Positions 1-9,174 are shown, counted from the first letter of the stretch. The stretch: 64,000 bases of DNA from Paenibacillus sp. 1011MAR3C5 (GCF_003591485.1 NZ_QZCF01000002.1:620001-684000); one strand, 5' to 3'. A program made the numbers and translations. Notes: generated by a model from the sequence alone, not told the origin.

Positions 1-108
1 TTCAATCAGACGATGGTCATGATCACGCATAATGAGGAAATCGCGCAATTGGCTGACTCTGTCATCCGAATTGGAGACGGTCAAGTGATCGGAGGCAGCA
101 GGCCATGA
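1..108 (+). CDS. ABC transporter ATP-binding protein, C-terminal end (partial)
   Basis: Only the last 35 codons are present; the gene begins before the window. The visible stretch contains an MITHNEEIA segment, the H-loop (switch histidine) that follows the Walker B/D-loop region in ABC ATPases, then a typical ADSVIRIGDGQV ending. Its stop codon overlaps the start of the FtsX-type permease by four bases (ATGA), so the two are translationally coupled and the ATPase almost certainly energises that permease. Family assignment to the MacB/LolD/BceA-like group rests on the partner rather than on the fragment itself. Confidence 0.8.
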   Translation, partial: FNQTMVMITHNEEIAQLADSVIRIGDGQVIGGSRP

Positions 109-2585
109 TGTTTCCAAATTCGAATGCGGCAATCATTCGGAAGCTGATCCGTAGAAACATAAAGTTCAATCGATCCAGAAACCGCTATATTATATTAGCG
201 GTCATGCTGACCACATGGCTGCTCACGAGTGTGTTCAGCATCGGCATGAGCTATATGAAGTCCTTCGAGCTGCAAGAGCTGCGGTTGATAGGGACGAAAG
301 CGGATGCCTATATTACAAATCCAACCGCGGAACAGCTTGCCAAACTAGAGGAGCTGCCTTATGTAACAAATGTCGGATTGGATACGGTTGTTGCCATGTT
401 GATTCACGGACCCGAATCGGAAGGGCGGTTCGAAGCGGCCTTTCATCGCTACGACGCCGAAGAGTGGGAGGCGCTGAAGGCGCCATTGCAAGGCAAGCAT
501 GCCAAGGACTATCCGTCGAAGCGGGGGGGAGCGATATTCCCGGCGTGGGTACTTCAGCAGATGGGGATTGACAAGCCGCTCATTGGGATGGACATTCCGG
601 TATCCTATCGGTATATGGATGGCGGTCAAGAAGTCGAGCAAAGCGAGACGTTGAAACTGGCTGGATGGTATGACGATTATACGGGAATCAGGTCGGATCG
701 ACCTGGAGCTATTCTTGTAGCGAGTGACTTCGTAACTGCTGGTGAAGGGTCCAGCTACGTACGAATTGCCTCCGTGCTCTTCGGGAAGGGAGCAAGCACG
801 GACCGCAACATAGAGAGACTGGAGAAGGAGCTTGCTCCAAGTGATGGACAAGTCCTGTCCGGCTATCGCCATGCAGAATACAACGACTCCGCATCTGCGA
901 TGGCTACAACAGCCGGGGTCATCGGCCTAATCCTATTTGTCATGTTCAGCGGATATCTGCTGATCTATAATATGCTGTATATTTCGATTACGACGAATAC
1001 GAAGTATTACGGTCTGCTGAAGACGATTGGCATGACAGGGAAGCAAATCAGAAGAATGGTGAACGGGGAAGCGCTCCGCTTGGCCTGGATCGGCATCGCA
1101 GGCGGTCTGGTCTTAGGCGCGGCTACTTCGCTGCTGGCTGTACCGGCGTTTCTGGACATGCTTGCGCTGGAGACAGAGGCGGAGTTGTCGTTCCATCCCG
1201 CTATCTACGGCTTCTCCGCCGTTTTCGCGCTGTTGACGACTTTGGCGGGCTACCGGAAGCCTGCCCGGCTCGCAGCCAAAATTTCGCCAATCGAAGCCTC
1301 TAAGTATGAGCGGGCGACCGTTCGACGCGGCGGGCATGGCGCGAAGCTGCATCGTATGGCTCTGCGCAACATTTTCCGCGACAAGAAGCGGGCTTTCACA
1401 GTGTTTACATCGCTATTTTTGGGACTCAGCACGTTTCTGGTCGTCAATACAATTATTATCAGCATGAATACCGATAATTTCATTGAGCAATATGTAGAGG
1501 ATGATTTTGCGGTTACAAACGGCACACTTGAACTAGGATATCAAGGAGAGACCAAGCAGCGCATAACAGCGGCAATCATGGAAGAGATCCGGGCTATGCA
1601 GGGGATTACTGATATTCGTACGACTTTCATGGAATATGTGGAGCTTGAATACGACCCGGCCGTATTCGGACGTCATATCGACGCTTTCGCCAGCAACTAC
1701 CGCACTGACCGTCCAACGGACGAAACCTTAAGCAGAGACGGCATGTTCATGACGAAGCTAATGGGCATAGACAGTGATTATGTAAGGGAGCTGAATGCGA
1801 CAACAGGCTCAGCTATCGACGTTGAACGATTCGAAAAAGGGGAAATTGCACTGCTTGGGAGCGATACGGCTTCATTTTCCAACGGCGATTCATTCGGTAT
1901 GAAGCTGCAGGAGTCGGGTGAGCACGCGCTGGAGATTGGCGGTACAGTTCCTTCGTTATTCCTTACTTCATCCGTCGGGATTGCGCCCGGCGTTTATGTT
2001 AGCGATATATTCATGAAACAGTTGATAGAAGATCCTATTGCTTATAAAATGAGCCTGTCGGCTCAAAAAGAGCATTGGCCTGCCATTCAGGCCAATCTGG
2101 AGCGCATGACCGGAGGCATGTCCAATCTGGAGCTTTCCTCGAAGCAGCAATGGGCGTCTATGATGAAGTCTGCTAAGACGACCATGTATGTGCTTGGCGG
2201 TGCGTTGTCGCTTATCCTGGCGCTGATCGGCCTGCTTAATTTTGTAGGTACGATGTTCACAAATGTCTATGTGCGCGGGCGGGAGCTGGCAGTGATGGAA
2301 AGCATCGGCATGACCAAGAAACAGCTTAGAATGTTGCTCGTATGGGAAGGCGCAGGATATGCATTCCTGTCGATTTTATTGATCTCTACGCTTGGAACTT
2401 TGCTAGGCTATGGGGCATTCCGGCTGTTCAGCATGGAAGCCGACTATGCCGTATTTACGTACCCATACCTTCCGCTTAGCTTTGCCTTTGTGCTAGTTCT
2501 TGCGGTATGTATGGCGGTTCCGCTAATGGCTTATCAGAAATTCAAGCGGCTAACAATTGTCGAACGGTTAAGAGAAGCCTCTTAA
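105..2585 (+). CDS. FtsX-family ABC transporter permease (826 aa)
   Basis: A large integral membrane protein with one N-terminal membrane segment (about residues 28-49), a long external domain to about 270, three membrane segments to about 390, another at about 430-450, a second external domain to about 690, and three final segments. This is the duplicated MacB/FtsX permease plan, longer than the roughly 650 residues usual for BceB. Both halves carry the cytoplasmic loop motif with an IGM(T)xKQ(I/L)R sequence (about 310 and 745) expected to contact the ATPase. With the upstream ATPase and the downstream regulator and kinase it resembles peptide-sensing or peptide-detoxification ABC modules. 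Substrate cannot be told from sequence. Confidence 0.9.
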   Translation: MMFPNSNAAIIRKLIRRNIKFNRSRNRYIILAVMLTTWLLTSVFSIGMSYMKSFELQELRLIGTKADAYITNPTAEQLAKLEELPYVTNVGLDTVVAMLIHGPESEGRFEAAFHRYDAEEWEALKAPLQGKHAKDYPSKRGGAIFPAWVLQQMGIDKPLIGMDIPVSYRYMDGGQEVEQSETLKLAGWYDDYTGIRSDRPGAILVASDFVTAGEGSSYVRIASVLFGKGASTDRNIERLEKELAPSDGQVLSGYRHAEYNDSASAMATTAGVIGLILFVMFSGYLLIYNMLYISITTNTKYYGLLKTIGMTGKQIRRMVNGEALRLAWIGIAGGLVLGAATSLLAVPAFLDMLALETEAELSFHPAIYGFSAVFALLTTLAGYRKPARLAAKISPIEASKYERATVRRGGHGAKLHRMALRNIFRDKKRAFTVFTSLFLGLSTFLVVNTIIISMNTDNFIEQYVEDDFAVTNGTLELGYQGETKQRITAAIMEEIRAMQGITDIRTTFMEYVELEYDPAVFGRHIDAFASNYRTDRPTDETLSRDGMFMTKLMGIDSDYVRELNATTGSAIDVERFEKGEIALLGSDTASFSNGDSFGMKLQESGEHALEIGGTVPSLFLTSSVGIAPGVYVSDIFMKQLIEDPIAYKMSLSAQKEHWPAIQANLERMTGGMSNLELSSKQQWASMMKSAKTTMYVLGGALSLILALIGLLNFVGTMFTNVYVRGRELAVMESIGMTKKQLRMLLVWEGAGYAFLSILLISTLGTLLGYGAFRLFSMEADYAVFTYPYLPLSFAFVLVLAVCMAVPLMAYQKFKRLTIVERLREAS

Positions 2586-2609
2586 ATCAGAACAGGGAGG
2601 GAGAATGGC

Positions 2610-3287
2610 GTGGCGAGAGTATTAATTGTGGAGGATGACCGCAGCTTGAACGAAGGACTGGCGTATGCCCTAAAACAAGAGCTGTTTGAGGTGATAACGG
2701 CTTATTCCGGCGAAGAAGCGCTGGAGCTCTTTCGCAGCCATGACATTCACCTCCTGCTTCTTGATGTGAATTTGCCGGGACAAAACGGTAGGGTACTGTG
2801 CGAAGAAATACGCAAGATGTCTTCGGTCCCGATTATATTTTTGACAGCGAAGGACACCGATGAGGATATGATCGCCGGCTTTCAGTCCGGCGCCGATGAT
2901 TATATAGCGAAGCCCTTCAGTATGGCGGTGTTAAGCCAGAGAATCAAGGCGGTTCTGCGAAGAGGGGGAGCGCCTGGCAACACCGAGCTGTTCACGTACA
3001 AGGACTTGACGATTCATTATGATAAAATGAAAGTGTTCAAGCATCAGGAAGAGCTGAAGCTGACGACGAGTGAATACAAGCTTCTCGCTATGCTGGCCAA
3101 GAACAGCAAGCAAGTGATGACCAGAGAGATCATGCTGGAGAAGCTATGGGATATGGATGGGTTATTCGTCGATGAGAATACGCTGAGCGTGAACATTAGA
3201 CGGCTGCGTGCCAAGATCGAAGACAATCCGAAGCATCCCGTCTATATCAAGACGGTCTTTGGCATCGGCTACACCTGGGGAGACTAA
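2610..3287 (+). CDS. OmpR/PhoB-family response regulator (225 aa)
   Basis: The N-terminal receiver domain has the acidic pair ED in LIVEDD (residues 8-10), the phospho-acceptor Asp52 in LLLLDVNLPG and the conserved Lys in FLTAKD; the C-terminal half is a winged-helix DNA-binding domain ending in VFGIGYTWG. The start is GTG at 2610 behind a GGGAGGGAG stretch. It lies 24 bp after the permease and 3 bp before the histidine kinase, so the four genes appear to be one operon. By analogy with BceR-like regulators it probably activates transporter genes, which is inference. Confidence 0.93.
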   Translation: MARVLIVEDDRSLNEGLAYALKQELFEVITAYSGEEALELFRSHDIHLLLLDVNLPGQNGRVLCEEIRKMSSVPIIFLTAKDTDEDMIAGFQSGADDYIAKPFSMAVLSQRIKAVLRRGGAPGNTELFTYKDLTIHYDKMKVFKHQEELKLTTSEYKLLAMLAKNSKQVMTREIMLEKLWDMDGLFVDENTLSVNIRRLRAKIEDNPKHPVYIKTVFGIGYTWGD

Positions 3288-3290
3288 AGG

Positions 3291-4361
3291 ATGATAAACG
3301 TTTTTGCCCGGACTATAGGGATATGCACGGGGTTGTATGTTATGGCATGCAGCCTGTTTTTTGTGCTGCTGATCCACTATAATGCACGAACTGAAGTGTT
3401 ACTCACAGCTATTGGATTCGCCGTCATCTTGGCCTTGCTGTTGGTATCGTTCATGCTGGCGGTACGAAAACAAATGAACAGCATTGTCTATCGGTTGTCC
3501 GAGACAATCCAATCGCTTATGGATCATCAGGAGAGAGGGCTGTTCCCCGAATTCGAGGACAGTCTGTTGTCCAAGCTTCAGGACCAGATTATAAAGCTGT
3601 CCCGGATGATTCGACGGAGGGAGCAGCGGTGTAAGGAGGAGAGCGAGGAAGTGAAATCGCTCATATCCGATATTGCTCATCAGCTTAAGACCCCTCTTGC
3701 CAATCTGAATATGTATGTTGGCTTGCTTGCGGATCATGGGATGTCGGATGAGAAGCGCCGCGAAGTGAATACTACACTTGCGGATCAGACCGAGAAGCTG
3801 ACCTGGCTGCTGGACAGCCTGATCCGAATGTCGAGGCTCGAGAGCGGCATTATTGCGATCCATGGCGTGGAGCATAGCCTAGCCGGAACGGCCTTATCCG
3901 CCATCAAGCAGGTGTATTCGGCTGCGGAGGTTAAGGGCATTGAGCTTGTCTATCGAGGCGGCGCCGATATTACGTTCAGTCATGATCCCAAGTGGACGGC
4001 CGAAGCGATCGTCAATGTGCTGGACAATGCAATCAAGTATTCCGAGCCGGGCGGACAAGTCAGCCTGTCGATGGTGAAGTACGAGCTGTTCGTCAGAATG
4101 GATATCGAAGATGAAGGCATAGGAATTGCGGAGGAGGAGCATAACCGCATCTTCCAGCGCTTCTATCGGGGACGGGAAGTGAAGCAGACGGAAGGCGTCG
4201 GGCTTGGCTTGTACTTGGCGCGCAATATTATAACGAAACAAGGCGGCTATATGCGGGTGGAGTCAGAGCCGGGAAAGGGAAGCCGCTTCTCCATCTTCCT
4301 GCCGGTTGAGACGGATGCAAGTTCAAGCGCAAGCGGGAGTACTGAGATTATAAAGCCATAG
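3291..4361 (+). CDS. Sensor histidine kinase with short extracellular loop (356 aa)
   Basis: Two membrane helices (about residues 8-28 and 37-58) are separated by only about ten residues, so there is no room for an extracellular sensor domain. A linker follows, then the HisKA box with phospho-accepting His130 in SDIAHQLKTPLANL and a full HATPase_c domain with N (NVLDNAIKYS), G1 (DEGIGI) and G2 (GVGLGLYLA) boxes. This matches the intramembrane-sensing plan of BceS-type kinases, which take their signal from a partner ABC permease. Here the partner would be the permease encoded upstream. Last gene of the operon, followed by a terminator. Confidence 0.92.
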   Translation: MINVFARTIGICTGLYVMACSLFFVLLIHYNARTEVLLTAIGFAVILALLLVSFMLAVRKQMNSIVYRLSETIQSLMDHQERGLFPEFEDSLLSKLQDQIIKLSRMIRRREQRCKEESEEVKSLISDIAHQLKTPLANLNMYVGLLADHGMSDEKRREVNTTLADQTEKLTWLLDSLIRMSRLESGIIAIHGVEHSLAGTALSAIKQVYSAAEVKGIELVYRGGADITFSHDPKWTAEAIVNVLDNAIKYSEPGGQVSLSMVKYELFVRMDIEDEGIGIAEEEHNRIFQRFYRGREVKQTEGVGLGLYLARNIITKQGGYMRVESEPGKGSRFSIFLPVETDASSSASGSTEIIKP

Positions 4362-4395
4362 GTTCTCATGACGACGACTTATCTTCTATATACAA

Positions 4396-4425
4396 ACGCC
4401 TGCCGGGCTGGACACCGGCAGGCGT
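4396..4425. terminator. Bidirectional hairpin between convergent genes
   Basis: A perfect 11-bp stem (4396-4406 with 4415-4425) encloses an 8-nt loop between the histidine kinase and the convergent monooxygenase gene. T-rich sequence flanks it weakly on both sides, so it can serve both transcripts. Confidence 0.75.
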
Positions 4426-4446
4426 TATTGAGATATACGGGGAGCA

Positions 4447-4782
4447 CTAGCCTTCTACTGAACCATATTCCCGCTCAACCTTGCAGATTTTGACGGAATA
4501 ATGCTTATACCAATCCTGCTTGCCCTTCTCTTGTGCGATCAGATGCGCCTCGTTTGCCTTCCAGTTGCGAATGGCTTCCAGGCTTTCCCAATAGGAAACG
4601 GTAATGCCGGTACCCGATGCGTCTCTGACGCTGTCAACTCCGATATATCCGGGCTGACGGGCAGCGAGCTCCACCATCCGGTCCGCCATTCGCCCGTATC
4701 CATTATCCCCTTCTGTACGAGTGCTGGTGAAAATAACCGCATAATACGAGCTGCTTCCTTCATGCTGATGTGCTGAATCCAT
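4447..4782 (-). CDS. ABM-domain (antibiotic biosynthesis monooxygenase-like) protein (111 aa)
   Basis: A small dimeric ferredoxin-fold alpha+beta protein of the ABM superfamily. The features seen are YYAVIFTSTRT as first strand, MVELAARQPGYIGVDSVRDASGTGITVSYWESLEAIRNW-type core (quoted only in part: QPGYIGVDS and YWESLEAI), and AHLIAQEKGKQDWYKHY helix. I place the start at 4782 (MDSAHQHEG) because AAGGAGGA lies at the correct distance upstream; a longer reading to 4845 lacks a ribosome site. Members include haem-degrading and quinone-modifying enzymes as well as many uncharacterised ones, so the substrate is unknown. Transcribed alone, opposite to its neighbours. Confidence 0.8.
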   Translation of the reverse strand: MDSAHQHEGSSSYYAVIFTSTRTEGDNGYGRMADRMVELAARQPGYIGVDSVRDASGTGITVSYWESLEAIRNWKANEAHLIAQEKGKQDWYKHYSVKICKVEREYGSVEG

Positions 4783-4897
4783 GTTATGATTCCTCCTTGG
4801 TTGAGGCGAATGAATAGATATGATTATACTCATTTCAGGGTGCAATGAAAACCTTTATTCATATAAACGGGACAGAAGGACAATATAGGAATTAGGC

Positions 4898-5032
4898 ATG
4901 TCGTCTATGATTCATACGACTCAGAGAGACTTCGACAAAACGATCGTGGACAGCCTCGATATCGCGAAGCTTGCAAACCCGATTGATGCGTCATTATCCG
5001 CCAAAAAAATGAATCGTGACTTTCTTGAATAG
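4898..5032 (+). CDS. Small ORF of unknown function (44 aa) ending inside a terminator
   Basis: A 44-codon reading frame starting ATG at 4898 behind a weak TAGGA. The product is hydrophilic (it includes QRDFDKTIVDSLDIAKLANP) with no recognised domain or membrane segment. Its TAG stop is the first base pair of a strong intrinsic terminator, an arrangement expected for a real short transcript in an otherwise gene-free 390-bp gap. It could equally be the surviving 3' end of a decayed gene. I do not recognise the family. Confidence 0.3.
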   Translation: MSSMIHTTQRDFDKTIVDSLDIAKLANPIDASLSAKKMNRDFLE

Positions 5033-5076
5033 CGCAAGCCAGAGCGGATGATAGGAGCTCTGGTTTGCGCTTTTTT
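5032..5076 (+). terminator. Strong intrinsic terminator before the germination operon
   Basis: A 14-bp stem with one G-T pair (5032-5045 with 5057-5070), an 11-nt loop and six T residues on the plus strand. No annotated plus-strand gene precedes it apart from the 44-codon ORF, so it either ends that transcript or insulates the germination operon. Confidence 0.85.
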
Positions 5077-5171
5077 AGAGAGATAAGCGTGAGTATTGTC
5101 GAAATGTGTAGTTTCAATTCCGCCGGATTAGGCAATAACTGAATGGGAAGCCAAGGGAAAGGAGGCGCACC

Positions 5172-6707
5172 ATGAAACGAAATTTGCGCAACAAGATCAC
5201 GCGAATCCCCGAGGATGGCCAAACAAGCGACGAGTTTCCGCTGGAGGCAGAAGCCCAGCGCAACGTTAATTATATCCACAACAGGCTTCATTCGCCCGGC
5301 GATCTCATGACCAAGGAATTCGAACTGGGTTCAACCGGAATGGCCTGTGTCATTCTCAATATTGACGGAATGATCGACAAGACGCTGATCCATCAGCATC
5401 TAATGAAACCCATTATGGAATATGACGGCCCGGCTTTCGATCCGTCGGAAGGTCAAGCGTCTATCATCCGAATAAAGGATGAAGTGCTGCCGCTAGAGGA
5501 AATACACACCATATCGGCGATGCATGAAGCGTTGTTTGCCATTCTGTCCGGCGATACCTGTCTCTTCATGGACGGGGCCGCAAAGGCGCTGGTTATCGGA
5601 TCAAAGGGCTGGGCTAGCCGATCGATTGAGGAGCCGCAGACTGAATCGACGATTAGAGGCCCGAAGGACGGATTTACTGAAGATATTCGAACCAATAGCT
5701 CATTGATCAGGCGCAGGCTTGTCGATCCGAATCTGCGATTGGATTCCTATTTGATCGGCAGGCGTTCGAAGCGTGAAGTAATGGTTGCCTATGTGGAGGA
5801 TATCGCAAATCCGCAGTTGGTCAAAGAGGTTAAGCGACGGCTGTTGACCATCGAGATTGACGATACTGAAGGCTCAGGATATATCGAGCAATGGATCACC
5901 GACAACTTCTTGTCCCCCTTTCCGCAAGTCATGAATACCGAGAGGCCTGACCGGTTCACCGCATCGCTGCTGCAGGGGAGGATCGGCTTGATTGTGGACG
6001 GCACGCCCTTTCAATTAATTATGCCGATCAGCATATCTGATGCTTTCAAGTCTCCCGAGGATTATTACCAGCACTGGCTTGTGTCCAGTCTGATCCGATT
6101 GCTTCGCTTCATCTCCGCCTTTGTAGCAACCTTCTTGCCAGGATTCTATATCGCGCTGGCCGAATACCATCACGGCATGATCCCGTCCAATATCGCTTTC
6201 TCCATCGCTTCTGCAAGGGAAGGCGTGCCTTTTCCCGTATTTATCGAGGCTTTGCTTATGGAATCGACACTCGAAATTTTGCGTGAAGCAGGCGTTCGCC
6301 TGCCTAAGCCTATCGGACAGACCATCGGCATTGTAGGCGGACTGGTAATCGGAGAAGCTGCTGTATCGGCTGGGATCGTCAGTCCGGTTATGGTTATCGT
6401 GGTGGCGGTCACGGCCATTGCTTCGTTTACGCTCCCGTCCTACACGTTCGGAATAGTCACGCGCATCCTGCGCTTTTTCATCATGGTGGCCGCATCCGTG
6501 TTGGGGTTGTTCGGCGTCATTCTGGCGTTCATGGTGATAAGCATCCATCTTGTTAATCTGAAGAGCTTTGGCGTGCCGTACCTGGCTCCGATCTCGCCGA
6601 TGCTGCCGCGCGATTGGAAGGATCTTGTGCTTCGCGCACCTGTGACGTTCCTGAGAAAGCGGCCGCAGATGGTACAGACGGAAGATGAAGACAGAATGTA
6701 CGATTAG
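5172..6707 (+). CDS. GerA-family spore germinant receptor A subunit (511 aa)
   Basis: First gene of a germinant receptor operon. The N-terminal half (about residues 1-300) is the soluble GerA domain; the C-terminal half has several hydrophobic helices (about 310-335, 395-430, 440-470) and ends in the family's conserved PYLAPISPM segment with the basic tail. GerA-type A subunits sit in the spore inner membrane and, with B and C subunits, respond to nutrients and open ion flow. ATG at 5172 follows AAAGGAGGCGCACC, a very strong ribosome site. The germinant cannot be predicted. Expected forespore (sigma G) expression, though I could not assign a convincing promoter. Confidence 0.93.
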   Translation: MKRNLRNKITRIPEDGQTSDEFPLEAEAQRNVNYIHNRLHSPGDLMTKEFELGSTGMACVILNIDGMIDKTLIHQHLMKPIMEYDGPAFDPSEGQASIIRIKDEVLPLEEIHTISAMHEALFAILSGDTCLFMDGAAKALVIGSKGWASRSIEEPQTESTIRGPKDGFTEDIRTNSSLIRRRLVDPNLRLDSYLIGRRSKREVMVAYVEDIANPQLVKEVKRRLLTIEIDDTEGSGYIEQWITDNFLSPFPQVMNTERPDRFTASLLQGRIGLIVDGTPFQLIMPISISDAFKSPEDYYQHWLVSSLIRLLRFISAFVATFLPGFYIALAEYHHGMIPSNIAFSIASAREGVPFPVFIEALLMESTLEILREAGVRLPKPIGQTIGIVGGLVIGEAAVSAGIVSPVMVIVVAVTAIASFTLPSYTFGIVTRILRFFIMVAASVLGLFGVILAFMVISIHLVNLKSFGVPYLAPISPMLPRDWKDLVLRAPVTFLRKRPQMVQTEDEDRMYD

Positions 6708-6719
6708 AGGAGGGATGAC

Positions 6720-7832
6720 ATGGCGAATCTGCGCAGATGGGAATACGGGGATGACCGAATCGGCCCGAAGGAAACGGTCTTTACGATCAGCTCCCTGATG
6801 ATCGGCGTCGGCATCCTGACGCTGCCGCGTACGGTCGCAAAAGCAACCAGCTCATCCGATGGATGGATATCTATCTTGATTGCAGGCGGAATTACGCTGC
6901 TGATGGCATGGCTGGTCGCTAAGCTGAGCATCCGGTTCCGCAACCGCACCTTTCTGGAGTTTGTGGGGGATAAGACGGGCAAGCCGGTTGCATATGCAGT
7001 CGGAATTGCGTTTTTCATCTATTTCCTGTCCTTCACCTCATATATTACACGCTCTGTTGCGGAGCTGACGAAGCAATATTTGTTCGACCGGACTCCGGTG
7101 GAGGTCGTGTCACTGGGCTTCCTGCTGGTGGTCATCTATGCGGTATCGGGCTCAAGGGTCGGCTTGGTCCGCTTGACTGTGCTGTTCTTGCCCTTTGTGC
7201 TGCTCGTGACGGGGATCTTCCTGCTGATGAGCATTAATTTGTTCGAGTTCAAAAAACTGATGCCCGTGCTGCATTCCGATTGGGGTTCGATCATGAACGG
7301 CGTGCAGGAATCGATCTTCTCGTTCCTTGGTTTTGAGGGTGTGCTCTTCTATGCGTCGTTGATGCGCAAGCCGGAGAAAGCACCGAAGCTGACCATCATC
7401 GGGGTCGTAATCGCAATCGTGACCTATGTGTTGATCTATATCTTTACGATTGCCGTATTCTCCTATGAAGTGACTGAAAACATCATGTATCCCACAATCG
7501 AGCTGGCGCGTGAAGTAACCGTGCCCGGCGAGTTTTTCGAGAGACTGGAGTCCCTGTTTTTGATCTTTTGGCTGGTCTCCATCTTCGCGACGACCTCAAT
7601 TGCACTGGACGTGTCGATCCAATCCTTGCGCTTCTTCACCAAAATCGACAAGAAGAAGCTGTTGTACGTGCTTGCTCCGATTCTATACTTGCTATCCATG
7701 TATCCGCAAAACATAGTGCAGTTGTCGAATCTGGGCAAGCTTGTCAGCTATATGGGCATCGTGACGGCGCTGGTTATCCCCGTTCTTCTCTATCTTGTGG
7801 TCAAGCTGCGCGAGGTGATGACGCGTGGGTAA
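6720..7832 (+). CDS. GerAB/ArcD/ProY-family germinant receptor B subunit (370 aa)
   Basis: An integral membrane protein of about ten helices with the family's N-terminal ISSLMIGVGILTLPR segment, related to APC amino-acid transporters. B subunits are the likely germinant-binding component of spore receptors. It starts 12 bp after the A subunit behind GAGGAGGGATGAC and its end overlaps the C subunit by 8 bp. Length is normal for the family. Confidence 0.93.
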   Translation: MANLRRWEYGDDRIGPKETVFTISSLMIGVGILTLPRTVAKATSSSDGWISILIAGGITLLMAWLVAKLSIRFRNRTFLEFVGDKTGKPVAYAVGIAFFIYFLSFTSYITRSVAELTKQYLFDRTPVEVVSLGFLLVVIYAVSGSRVGLVRLTVLFLPFVLLVTGIFLLMSINLFEFKKLMPVLHSDWGSIMNGVQESIFSFLGFEGVLFYASLMRKPEKAPKLTIIGVVIAIVTYVLIYIFTIAVFSYEVTENIMYPTIELAREVTVPGEFFERLESLFLIFWLVSIFATTSIALDVSIQSLRFFTKIDKKKLLYVLAPILYLLSMYPQNIVQLSNLGKLVSYMGIVTALVIPVLLYLVVKLREVMTRG

Positions 7833-9015
7833 GCGCTGTGCGGTCCTGTGTCTGCTGCTGGCCGCCATGCTGCCGCTCGCGGGCTGCTGGGACAGCATGG
7901 AGCTGGAGCAACGGGGATTCGTCATTGGCGTTGCCATTGATGAAGGAAGCGCTCCGGTCCATCACAAGAACACGAACGGCAAGCAAAGCTTCAAAGTGAC
8001 GTTTCAGGAGGTTATACCGGCCGGACTGAAGCAGGATGGCAATTCCGGAAGCTCCCTTGCAGGCGATTCTTATTTCAACATTACACTGGAGGGCAAGACG
8101 ATGCTGTCCGTTATCGCCAAGATGTCGACTATGACGAGCCGTACGCCTTTCTTCGAGCATCTGAAGCTGATCGTCATTTCAGAGAAGGTCGCCCAATCGG
8201 AATATGGCTTTGCCAATGTGCTGGACTACTTTCTCCGCAACAACGACGCCAGGAGGAATGTGTCGGTCATGGTGGCGAAGGGAGAAGCCAAGAGCATTCT
8301 CAGCACGATGCCGCAGGGCGAAAAAACGCCCGTCATGTTCATTCAGTCCATCTCCAAAAATCAGGATACGTACCGGATGGTTCCAGAGACGAGAATAGGC
8401 GATATCCACGAATATTTGCTTAAGCGGGAAAGCTTCGTCATTCAGAAGGTGACGTCCAAGGACAGCTATATTTCCCTGATCGGCGGAAGCATCATGGATG
8501 GCGTCAAAAACAATCTGGTCGGGTTTATGGATGAAATGGAGACGGCAGGGTTCAACTTTTTGCGGCAGGGGATTAAAGGAGGCGTCCTGGAGGTGGATGT
8601 CGGCGATAATCTGGTCGCTTATAAAGTGGAACAGGTAAGCCGCAGAGTGAAAGCAAATTTATCCGATCCTTCTCAACCGAAGTTTACGATCCAGCTTTGG
8701 GTGGAAGGAGGCATATTGGAGGCGTTCGAGCGAAAGGACTATCTGGAGCAGCCGACTATCGAAGAAATTCAAGAAAGAGTGAAGGAATCGGTTCAGAGGC
8801 TCGTGAACGAGACGCTTAACAAAACGCAGAAGCAATTGAAGCGGGATGTGCTCGGGCTTGGCAACCATCTGAAGGAATGGCATCCGAAGGTGTGGAAGCA
8901 GCTAGAGCAGGAATGGGAAACCGGCCGCAATACCTTTTCGCAAAGCGAAATTAACGTAGTCACGAATGTGGAGATAAGAAGAATCGGATCGGTCAACAAT
9001 ACGGAGAAACGATAA
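7825..9015 (+). CDS. Ger(x)C-family germinant receptor lipoprotein, C subunit (396 aa)
   Basis: A GTG start at 7825 overlaps the B subunit. The N-terminus is a lipoprotein signal ending in LPLAGCWD, so Cys is lipidated and the protein is anchored on the outer face of the spore inner membrane. The following WDSMELEQRGFVIGVAID motif is the family hallmark, and the rest fits the three-domain GerC architecture. Lipidation by Lgt is required for function of several homologues. Normal length. Confidence 0.93.
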   Translation: MGKRCAVLCLLLAAMLPLAGCWDSMELEQRGFVIGVAIDEGSAPVHHKNTNGKQSFKVTFQEVIPAGLKQDGNSGSSLAGDSYFNITLEGKTMLSVIAKMSTMTSRTPFFEHLKLIVISEKVAQSEYGFANVLDYFLRNNDARRNVSVMVAKGEAKSILSTMPQGEKTPVMFIQSISKNQDTYRMVPETRIGDIHEYLLKRESFVIQKVTSKDSYISLIGGSIMDGVKNNLVGFMDEMETAGFNFLRQGIKGGVLEVDVGDNLVAYKVEQVSRRVKANLSDPSQPKFTIQLWVEGGILEAFERKDYLEQPTIEEIQERVKESVQRLVNETLNKTQKQLKRDVLGLGNHLKEWHPKVWKQLEQEWETGRNTFSQSEINVVTNVEIRRIGSVNNTEKR

Positions 9016-9027
9016 GGGGGCGGAGGT

Positions 9028-9174
9028 GTGCTATCGACGATCGGACAGATGCCTTCAATATTAAGCTTCGTATGCGCCGCACTGACGGTCATCATCCCGC
9101 TTGTCTTCAATGCCGTCACCAGGAGCTTGAAGGAGCATGGCGAACCGCCGTGGAAACGGAAGAGAAGGGGATAA
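9028..9174 (+). CDS. Small one-TM protein at the end of the germination operon (48 aa)
   Basis: A GTG-initiated 48-codon gene 12 bp after the C subunit, with a ribosome site (GGGGGCGGAG). Residues about 10-31 are a single hydrophobic helix (SFVCAALTVIIPLVFNAV), and the tail is basic with a PPWKRKRRG end, giving a predicted cytoplasmic C-terminus by the positive-inside rule. Position and membrane character suggest an accessory component of the receptor, comparable in concept to the small D subunits encoded with some Bacillus ger operons, but those usually have two helices. Family membership is not established. Confidence 0.6.
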   Translation: MLSTIGQMPSILSFVCAALTVIIPLVFNAVTRSLKEHGEPPWKRKRRG

